Shown one piece after another: positions 1 to 5,014 of a stretch of 5,014 nt of DNA. The notes beneath the pieces are model-generated. The model ran no database searches. It had not been told where the DNA came from and saw only the letters and a list, made by a program, of their open reading frames with translations. The DNA comes from an uncultured Roseburia sp. (GTDB lineage: Bacteria > Bacillota > Clostridia > Lachnospirales > Lachnospiraceae): the NCBI GenBank assembly GCA_945928585.1, contig CAMENQ010000193.1, positions 1-5,014 of the forward strand, written 5' to 3'. Positions within the stretch are counted from its first letter, which is position 1. Each line of letters begins with the position of its first letter. The position numbers and the translations under genes are program-made.

Positions 1-1547
1 CCATTCTTTACTGATTTTTCTATAAGAAAATGTGTATCTGCCATCGCTGCAATCTGTGGAAGATGTGTTATTGCCATAATCTGATGGTTTTTGCTTATGA
101 GTTTCATTTTTTCAGATACCTTCTGTGCAGTACGTCCGCTTATACCTGTGTCTATTTCATCAAATATAAGTGTCTCCGTATCTTCTCTGCCTGCCATAAT
201 TGTTTTTAATGCAAGCATAATACGTGAAAGTTCACCGCCCGATGCAACATTTGACAACGGCTTAAGCTTTTCTCCTGCATTTGTTGATATGAAAAACTCT
301 ATGGCATCCGTTCCCTTTGATGTGAAGTGGTCTAAGCTTTCAAAATTCACCTTAAAGCTTACCTCTGTAAAATTCAAATCCTTAAGTTCCTCTGTCAGTT
401 TCTTTTCAAAAATGGCAGCAGTCTTTTTTCTTGCTTCAGTCAGTTTATCACTTTCTTCTTTAAGTTCTGATTCCACGCCACTTATTTTTTCTTTTATGGC
501 TGTAAGCTCACTGTCGGCATTTTTAAGTATAGTAAAGCGTTCACTAAGCTTTTCAAGATTTTTTTCTATATCATCTATGGAACCGTTTCCATTTTTCCCG
601 TCATATTTTAGTTTTAATCTGTTGATAGTATCAAGTCTTTCTTCCACATAATGAACACGTTCCTCATCGAAGGACATTTCATCAATATATGACGATACCT
701 CTCTTGATAAATCACTGCATATGGAATCTACGTCCATAAGAATATCGTAAAATTCCTTTATTTTGTCATCATATTCCAAAACCTGCGACAATTCTCTTAT
801 ACTGTGTCCGATGCTCTGGGCAAATACACCGTCTGAGTCTCCCACATTGTCATAAACTTCCCCTAACGACCCGGCTATTTTCTTTGAATGGCTCATTTTT
901 CTGTATTCGTCCTCAAGCTCGTCATCCTCGCCTGTCTTAAGACCGGCTTCCTCTATCTCATTTATCTGAAATTCAAGAAAGGAAATCTCCCTGTTTCGCT
1001 CATCCTCATCCATATCAAACTCAGACAGTTTTTCTTTAAGCTCCCTGTATGACTTATACAGCTTTTCTACCTTTTCCCTCTGCCTGCTGATATTTTCTGC
1101 TCCATAATCATCCAAAAGCCCCAGATGCTTGGATTTGTTTATAAGATACTGATTGTCATGCTGACCGTAAATATCTATAAGTAATACTGCCAGTTCCTTT
1201 AAAACCGCAGCCGAGACAGTTTCTCCGTTTACCTTTATTGTACTTCTTCCATTTACTATTTTTCTTGAAATAATAATCTGACCATCCTCACAGGGAATAT
1301 CAAGCTCCTGCATTTTTTCAAGTGCATCCTTTGATTCTGTGTCAAACACAAGCTCAACAAGTCCAAAATCAGCGCCCTCTCTTACTATGTCCTTTGGCAC
1401 CTTGCCTCCAAGTGCAAGATTTATGGAACCTATAATAATAGATTTTCCTGCTCCCGTCTCTCCTGTAAGTATATTTAAGCCCTCTTTAAAATAAATCTCT
1501 GCCTCATCTATCAGTGCAAGATTTTTTACATGTACATCTATCAGCAT
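1..1547 (-). CDS. recN: DNA repair protein RecN, 3' end cut by window edge
   Basis: RecN is an SMC-like ATPase of the cytoplasm that acts early in recombinational repair of double-strand breaks. About 515 residues are visible; the family is usually about 550-570, so roughly the last 40-50 lie beyond position 1. The N-terminal half-ATPase has a Walker A GETGAGKS at residues 29-36 and a Q-loop-like GQHDNQYL from residue 128. A long Glu/Lys/Leu-rich stretch at about 150-370 looks like the coiled-coil arms. The C-terminal half has the ABC signature SGGELSR from residue 436, Walker B LIFDEID with D463 and E464, and the H-loop ITHLPQ with H495. I read the whole frame and found no stop or frameshift. 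The start is the ATG at 1547-1545, with GGAG five bases upstream; the ATG at 1558-1556 is in another frame. It lies 108 bases after argR, as in many Firmicutes. I am very confident of the family. Confidence 0.97.
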   Translation of the reverse strand, partial: MLIDVHVKNLALIDEAEIYFKEGLNILTGETGAGKSIIIGSINLALGGKVPKDIVREGADFGLVELVFDTESKDALEKMQELDIPCEDGQIIISRKIVNGRSTIKVNGETVSAAVLKELAVLLIDIYGQHDNQYLINKSKHLGLLDDYGAENISRQREKVEKLYKSYRELKEKLSEFDMDEDERNREISFLEFQINEIEEAGLKTGEDDELEDEYRKMSHSKKIAGSLGEVYDNVGDSDGVFAQSIGHSIRELSQVLEYDDKIKEFYDILMDVDSICSDLSREVSSYIDEMSFDEERVHYVEERLDTINRLKLKYDGKNGNGSIDDIEKNLEKLSERFTILKNADSELTAIKEKISGVESELKEESDKLTEARKKTAAIFEKKLTEELKDLNFTEVSFKVNFESLDHFTSKGTDAIEFFISTNAGEKLKPLSNVASGGELSRIMLALKTIMAGREDTETLIFDEIDTGISGRTAQKVSEKMKLISKNHQIMAITHLPQIAAMADTHFLIEKSVKN

Positions 1548-1552
1548 TTCTT

Positions 1553-1556
1553 CTCC
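1553..1556 (-). promoter_or_regulatory. recN ribosome binding site
   Basis: A GGAG on the minus strand sits five bases before the ATG at 1547. It fixes the recN start and gives the protein beginning MLIDVHVKNL, which is the usual RecN N-terminus. Confidence 0.8.
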
Positions 1557-1592
1557 ATTTCTTTTGATAAAATCTACAACCTTTATGTAAAT

Positions 1593-1627
1593 TTAAGTAT
1601 TACCGTAACTAAAAAGTTCTTACTTAA
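1593..1627. repeat. Inverted repeat in the argR-recN gap
   Basis: TTAAGTA at 1593-1599 and TACTTAA at 1621-1627 are perfect 7-bp inverted arms 21 bases apart. Nested between them, AACT (1607-1610) and AGTT (1615-1618) form a second 4-bp stem around AAAA. The arms are AT-rich, so an RNA hairpin would be weak. It could be an operator-like site or an mRNA end/stability element, or chance in AT-rich DNA. No function is assigned. Confidence 0.35.
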
Positions 1628-1655
1628 CAATCATTTTCCATAACACGTTAATAAT

Positions 1656-2114
1656 TTAAATATCTTCGTCAGTTGACAGCTTTGACAGCTTTGTTATCAG
1701 TGATAAGCCTTCCTCATTGCTTCTCACGGCACAAAAAATCGTGTCATCACCTGCAATGGTACCTACTACCTCTTTCCACAATATAGCATCAAGTGCTGCC
1801 GCTACAGCCATAGCCATACCTGATTCCGTTTTTATGACTACTATATTGCCTGCTAAATCTGAGGACAGATATCCTTCCTTTAATATCTTTAAGAGTTTTA
1901 TGTTTAACTCTCTCTCAACTGTTTTTACTGCTGCATACCTTTGACCTCCCGCGGAATTAACTTTTGTCAGTGACAGTTCCCTTATATCTCTTGATACAGT
2001 AGCCTGCGTTACCAGAAAACCACTGTCTATAAGTTTTTCAGCCAGTTCCTCCTGCGTGGATATTTCGTATTTATTTATAAGCTCCAGTATTTTTCTATGC
2101 CTTGCTATCTTCAT
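1656..2114 (-). CDS. argR: Arginine repressor ArgR (AhrC family)
   Basis: ArgR is a hexameric transcription factor that senses L-arginine. It represses arginine biosynthesis and, in Bacillus-type members, can activate arginine catabolism. The 152-residue product has the normal family length. The N-terminal winged helix-turn-helix spans about residues 1-65, with the recognition-helix signature VTQATVSRD at 35-43 preceded by the helix containing TQEELAEKL. The C-terminal oligomerisation and arginine-binding domain, about 75-150, carries the hallmark GTIAGDDT at 118-125; D123 and D124 correspond to the ligand-contacting Asp pair. The start ATG lies inside the end of nadK (20-base overlap, different frame). 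Only a weak GAG lies five bases upstream, which suggests translational coupling to nadK. I see no ARG box next to the gene, so autoregulation is not supported here. The arginine genes it controls are not in the window. Confidence 0.96.
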   Translation of the reverse strand: MKIARHRKILELINKYEISTQEELAEKLIDSGFLVTQATVSRDIRELSLTKVNSAGGQRYAAVKTVERELNIKLLKILKEGYLSSDLAGNIVVIKTESGMAMAVAAALDAILWKEVVGTIAGDDTIFCAVRSNEEGLSLITKLSKLSTDEDI

Positions 2115-2943
2115 TGCTGCTCATCTTCTTTCCAAGTATTTCCAAAAAACTTTCACTGCTAAGCTTTATAATTTTTGTGCTGACCTGTGAACGGCGGATA
2201 ATAATTTTATCTCCGCTTAAAAGTTCCACACATCTGTCCCCGTCAAAATATACTGCCCTGCCCTTATCAGTATCTTTTTTCCCCTGGTTAATTTCTATTT
2301 CTATCACATCACTTCCTTCAAGGACTATACTTCTTGTATTGAGGGTGTGTGGGCAAATCGGTGTCAGCACTACTAGACTTGCAGACGGCTTAACTATCGG
2401 TCCTCCTGCCGACATACTGTAGGCTGTTGAACCTGTAGGTGTGGCTGCTATCATACCGTCTGCCCTGTAGTCCTTAAGTCGCATATCATTTACATAAACT
2501 GAAAAATCTAAAATTCCAAGGCTTCCGCTTCTGTTTATGACAATATCGTTTAATGCAGCCTCATCTGCTATAACACTGCCGTCTCTTATTATTTTTCCCT
2601 TTAACATCATTCTGTGCTCTATTTTAAACCGGTCATTTATGAGACGGTCAAGCATTTCTTTAACGCCGTCTTTTTCAACCTCTGCCAGAAAACCAAGATT
2701 TCCAAAATTCACTCCGATAAATGCATAGTTTCTATCCATAAGTTCTCTTGATGCCCTTAATAAAGTTCCGTCTCCTCCAAGAACCATCACACATTCCACA
2801 TCCTTCGGCACATCATTTTTATTTACATATCCGTTTACATATCCGCATTTTTTTCCATGTGATGTAAGATATGAAATCATTTCATCTATTTTATTCTGCA
2901 CGCTGTCCTTATCACTGTTTGCAATAATAAAAAATCTGTCCAT
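2095..2943 (-). CDS. nadK: NAD kinase (ATP/polyphosphate-NAD kinase)
   Basis: This cytoplasmic kinase phosphorylates the 2'-OH of the adenosine ribose of NAD to give NADP and is the only route to NADP in most bacteria. The product has 282 residues, typical of the family. The GGDGT motif is at 56-60, with D57 the expected catalytic Asp. The NAD-binding pair N132-D133 follows in ALNDIVINR. The glycine-rich block TPTGSTAYSMSAGGPIV begins at residue 168, and LTPICPHTL begins at 193. The ATG at 2943 is one base beyond the dxs stop and is preceded by GAGG six bases upstream, so the two genes are tightly coupled. The gene ends inside argR. One oddity is a 12-bp tandem duplication giving GYVNGYVN at residues 34-41, in the variable segment before GGDGT. 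In this operon it may help supply NADPH for the MEP pathway, but that is inference from position. Confidence 0.97.
   Translation of the reverse strand: MDRFFIIANSDKDSVQNKIDEMISYLTSHGKKCGYVNGYVNKNDVPKDVECVMVLGGDGTLLRASRELMDRNYAFIGVNFGNLGFLAEVEKDGVKEMLDRLINDRFKIEHRMMLKGKIIRDGSVIADEAALNDIVINRSGSLGILDFSVYVNDMRLKDYRADGMIAATPTGSTAYSMSAGGPIVKPSASLVVLTPICPHTLNTRSIVLEGSDVIEIEINQGKKDTDKGRAVYFDGDRCVELLSGDKIIIRRSQVSTKIIKLSSESFLEILGKKMSSNEDSKA
2822..2845. repeat. 12-bp perfect tandem duplication within nadK
   Basis: TTTACATATCCG occurs twice back to back (2822-2833 and 2834-2845). On the coding strand it yields the doubled tetrapeptide GYVN-GYVN at NadK residues 34-41. Being a multiple of three, it keeps the frame. 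It lies between the first strand/helix and the GGDGT motif, a region that varies in length across NAD kinases, so it is probably tolerated. Confidence 0.85.
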
Positions 2944-2944
2944 A

Positions 2945-4813
2945 TTAATCCTCGTTTATCAATAAATCTTCTATTCTTCTTACTATGGTATTTTCATCAA
3001 GTCCGGCTTCTTTCCTCAATTCCTCCACCGAGCCATGCTCCAGATATACATTTGGAACACCTATGTTTAAAACTCTTACATTTTTGTCAAGGCTCTGAAC
3101 ATAACGCATAACACTTTCTCCAAAACCGCCTTTTATAACATTTTCCTCCAATGTTACAATAATGCCGTGATTTACCGTAAGGTCACGTATGCACTGCTCA
3201 TCTATCGGCTTTACAAATCTGCCGTTTACAACAGAAACATGATATCCCTTTTTCTTTAACAGTTCCCTTACATTTACTGCTGTTTCAACCATAGCTCCAA
3301 CGGCCACAATTGCAATATCCCTCTCCATATAAAGGACTTCACTTTTTCCATACTTTATAGGCGCTCTGAATTCCTTTAAGCCGCTGTAGGCTGTTCCTCG
3401 GGGATATCTTATGGCTAACGGTCCATTAAAATAAGTGGAATATTTCATTATATCTGCAAGCTCGTATCTGTTTTTCGGTGCAAATATGCTCATATTAGGT
3501 ATGGCGCTAAGATATGACAAGTCAAATATACCCTGATGTGTTTCTCCGTCTCCTCCTACAAGACCTGCCCTGTCTATGGCAAATACTACAGGCAAATCCT
3601 GTATACATACATCATGTAATATCTGGTCATATGCCCTTTGCAAAAATGAAGAATATATGGCTACATACGGCTTATATCCTGATGCTGCCAGGCCTGCTGC
3701 AAATGTAACGGCATGCTCTTCTGCAATACCCACATCATAAAACCTGTTTTTATATCTCTGCTTAAACATTTTAAGTCCTGTGCCGTCAGGCATAGCTGCA
3801 GTTATTCCTGTTATTTTTTTATTTTCCCCGGCAAGCTTACATATTACCCTTGAAAATACATCTGTGTATGTAAGCTCCTCTTTTTTGCTTACCACCTCTC
3901 CCGACTCTCTGTCAAAAGGCTCAATGCCGTGAAATTTTGAAGGATTGTTTTCTGCCATTTCATAGCCTTTTCCTTTTTTTGTAATAACGTGAACAATAAC
4001 GGCGTGATTTAGCCTTTTTGCCTCATTAAACACTTTTACCATCTGAGGTATATCATGTCCGTCTACCGGGCCAAGATATGTGATACCCATATCCTCAAAA
4101 AACATTCCGGGGATTACAAGCTGTTTAATACTGCTCTTTGTCTTTTTTATCTTTTTTACTACTTTTTCTCCAACTACAGGTATTTTATTTAATGTATTTG
4201 TTACTCCCACCTTTAAGTCGTTGTAGACATTTCCTGTTCTAAGGTTTGACAGGTACTTTGACATTCCACCTACGTTTTCTGATATGGACATATTGTTATC
4301 ATTTAAAACGATAATAAAATTACGCTTAAGATTTGCAACGTTATTTAATGCTTCATATGCCATTCCGCCTGTTAAAGCCCCGTCACCTATTACTGACACT
4401 ACAGTACCTGCATTTCCCGAAAGATAATATCCTGATGCAATTCCCAGTCCTGCAGAGATAGAGGTTGAACTGTGTCCTGTATCAAATGCATCACAGTCGC
4501 TTTCCCTTCTTTTAGGGAAACCACTTATTCCTCCGTACAAACGCAGTCTGTTAAACTCGTTTTTTCTGCCTGTAAGTATCTTGTGAGTATATGCCTGATG
4601 ACCTACATCCCATATAAGCTTATCATTTGGAAACTCCAAAACAAGATGAAGTGCCATTGTAAGCTCAACAACTCCAAGATTTGAAGCCAAATGTCCTCCC
4701 GTAGCAGATATTTTTTCTATGAGAAACTCCCTTATCTCCTCAGCTAGCTGCTCATAATCTCTGCTGTCTATATTTTTTATGTCATTTTCTTTATTTATAC
4801 CTTCTAATAACAT
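2945..4813 (-). CDS. dxs: 1-deoxy-D-xylulose-5-phosphate synthase
   Basis: Dxs is a thiamine-diphosphate enzyme that condenses pyruvate with glyceraldehyde 3-phosphate to DXP, releasing CO2. This is the first and usually flux-controlling step of the MEP isoprenoid pathway; DXP also feeds thiamine and pyridoxal synthesis. With the ATG at 4813 the product has 622 residues, the family norm. Visible motifs are HLASNLGVVE from residue 41, DVGHQAY from 69, and GHSSTS from 113. The ThDP/Mg motif has GDGALTGG from 143 and the metal-ligand N171 in LNDNNMSIS. PVDGH is at 249-253, the catalytic Glu lies in AEEHA (E366 or its neighbour), and DRAGLVGGDGETHQG starts at 414. A transketolase C-terminal domain follows from about 490. 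A TTG 33 bases upstream (4846) is in frame but would overlap ispA. The ATG has GGAG six bases before it and gives the usual MLLEGINKENDIK start. All catalytic residues I can check are present. Confidence 0.97.
   Translation of the reverse strand: MLLEGINKENDIKNIDSRDYEQLAEEIREFLIEKISATGGHLASNLGVVELTMALHLVLEFPNDKLIWDVGHQAYTHKILTGRKNEFNRLRLYGGISGFPKRRESDCDAFDTGHSSTSISAGLGIASGYYLSGNAGTVVSVIGDGALTGGMAYEALNNVANLKRNFIIVLNDNNMSISENVGGMSKYLSNLRTGNVYNDLKVGVTNTLNKIPVVGEKVVKKIKKTKSSIKQLVIPGMFFEDMGITYLGPVDGHDIPQMVKVFNEAKRLNHAVIVHVITKKGKGYEMAENNPSKFHGIEPFDRESGEVVSKKEELTYTDVFSRVICKLAGENKKITGITAAMPDGTGLKMFKQRYKNRFYDVGIAEEHAVTFAAGLAASGYKPYVAIYSSFLQRAYDQILHDVCIQDLPVVFAIDRAGLVGGDGETHQGIFDLSYLSAIPNMSIFAPKNRYELADIMKYSTYFNGPLAIRYPRGTAYSGLKEFRAPIKYGKSEVLYMERDIAIVAVGAMVETAVNVRELLKKKGYHVSVVNGRFVKPIDEQCIRDLTVNHGIIVTLEENVIKGGFGESVMRYVQSLDKNVRVLNIGVPNVYLEHGSVEELRKEAGLDENTIVRRIEDLLINED
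2950..2953 (-). promoter_or_regulatory. nadK ribosome binding site inside the dxs 3' end
   Basis: GAGG on the minus strand overlaps the last sense codons of dxs (Glu-Asp) and lies six bases before the nadK ATG. The dxs stop codon TAA falls between the site and the start, an arrangement that favours ribosome re-initiation. Confidence 0.8.
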
Positions 4814-4819
4814 ATCCTT

Positions 4820-4823
4820 CTCC
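4820..4823 (-). promoter_or_regulatory. dxs ribosome binding site that decides the start
   Basis: GGAG lies six bases upstream of the ATG at 4813, within the 13-base gap after the ispA stop. The competing upstream TTG at 4846 has no purine-rich site at the right distance. This supports the shorter 622-residue Dxs rather than 633. Confidence 0.85.
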
Positions 4824-4826
4824 AAT

Positions 4827-5014
4827 TTATTTTTTTCTGGAAACAAGTTTCAAAAGCAATTCCCTTAAAAACTCATTTTCTCTTCCCAGCCCATCATACA
4901 TTTCAAGTGCCTGTAATGTATATTTTTCTGCCATTTCCTTTGCTTTATCAATGCCAAATAATGTAACATATGTTGTCTTTTGATTTTTCTCATCACTTAA
5001 AACCGGCTTTCCTA
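4827..5014 (-). CDS. ispA: Polyprenyl diphosphate synthase (IspA), C-terminal end only
   Basis: Only the last 61 residues are visible; the start lies beyond the right edge of the window. The segment opens with GKPVLSDEKNQKTTYVTLFG. This matches the conserved block just after the second Asp-rich (DDxxD) motif of trans-prenyl diphosphate synthases of the IspA/FPP synthase type, which condense IPP with DMAPP and longer allylic diphosphates. The rest is the helical tail ending in LVSRKK and a TAA at 4829-4827. The Asp-rich metal-binding motifs themselves are outside the window, so product chain length (farnesyl or geranylgeranyl) cannot be judged. Its place 13 bases ahead of dxs is the standard Firmicutes order and supports the ispA name over hepT-like paralogues. 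Length upstream is unknown; the family is usually about 290-300 residues. Confidence 0.92.
   Translation of the reverse strand, partial: GKPVLSDEKNQKTTYVTLFGIDKAKEMAEKYTLQALEMYDGLGRENEFLRELLLKLVSRKK

Larger units (their letters stand above)
1548..1655 (-). other. argR-recN intergenic region
   Basis: This 108-base AT-rich gap is the only spacing of note between genes in the window. On the transcribed strand I see the recN ribosome site and a weak inverted repeat (1593-1627). I see no GC-rich hairpin with a U-run that would end transcription after argR. I also found no good -35/-10 pair, no GAACNNNNGTTC-type SOS box (the nearest is GAAC and GTTA six bases apart) and no ARG box. The simplest reading is read-through from argR into recN, perhaps with a weak internal promoter I cannot recognise. 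Confidence 0.6.

Noticed and set aside
91..651. A 186-codon open frame on the plus strand
   Set aside because: It lies wholly antisense to recN, which is intact in its own frame with all motifs. The predicted protein is Ser/Phe/Leu-rich, the usual shadow of a Glu/Lys/Leu-rich coiled-coil gene, and it has no recognisable domain.
1601..1609. TTACCGTAA mini-palindrome as an operator
   Set aside because: Arms of four bases are expected by chance in AT-rich DNA, and it matches no operator I know.
1641..1650. Short dyad TAAC-AC-GTTA just after the argR stop as a terminator
   Set aside because: Four-base AT-rich arms with no following U-run on the transcribed strand cannot form a credible intrinsic terminator.
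1717..1944. Plus-strand open frame antisense to argR
   Set aside because: It is a shadow of a well-supported ArgR coding region with no family resemblance of its own.
2102..2422. Plus-strand open frame opposite nadK, hydrophobic at its start
   Set aside because: The apparent membrane-like start is the reverse complement of NadK's Lys/Glu/Ser-rich tail. It has no homology that I recognise, and the sense gene is intact.
2537..2728. Short plus-strand open frame opposite nadK
   Set aside because: It is entirely within the nadK coding region, short and without features.
3514..3708. Short plus-strand open frame opposite dxs
   Set aside because: It covers a strongly conserved catalytic part of dxs and is best explained as a chance frame.
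4472..4684. Plus-strand open frame opposite the dxs N-terminal region
   Set aside because: It is antisense to conserved ThDP-domain motifs of Dxs and shows no domain of its own.

Overview
The window carries five genes, all on the minus strand, and reads as one housekeeping operon. In order of transcription (right to left) these are the 3' end of ispA (farnesyl/geranylgeranyl diphosphate synthase), dxs (DXP synthase), nadK (NAD kinase), argR (arginine repressor) and most of recN (SMC-like DNA repair ATPase, cut by the left edge). The DNA is AT-rich by eye, with heavy use of AUA, AGA and UUA codons and GGAG/GAGG ribosome sites. This gene order is typical of Firmicutes. The presence of nadK between the isoprenoid genes and argR points to Clostridia, most likely a Lachnospiraceae-type gut anaerobe. 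The species cannot be resolved from this window.

Layout: ispA ends at 4827, and 13 bases later dxs starts at an ATG at 4813. This start is preferred over an in-frame TTG at 4846 that would overlap ispA. dxs ends at 2945, and nadK starts one base beyond it at 2943, with its ribosome site inside the dxs tail. nadK and argR overlap by 20 bases. The only real gap is the 108 bases between argR and recN (1548-1655). It holds a weak AT-rich inverted repeat but no promoter, SOS box, ARG box or terminator that I can recognise.

How the genes fit together: Dxs feeds the MEP pathway that makes IPP and DMAPP, and IspA condenses these into prenyl diphosphates. NadK makes the NADP that, once reduced, serves the next MEP enzyme (DXP reductoisomerase) and biosynthesis in general. 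ArgR and RecN are linked to these by conserved position rather than by pathway. All catalytic motifs that can be checked are intact, and recN has no internal stop across the whole visible part.

I found no novel system here. The observations worth a second look are the absence of tlyA, which usually sits between dxs and nadK or argR in this cluster; a perfect 12-bp in-frame tandem duplication in nadK; the corrected dxs start; the coupled nadK/argR junction; and the small inverted repeat before recN.
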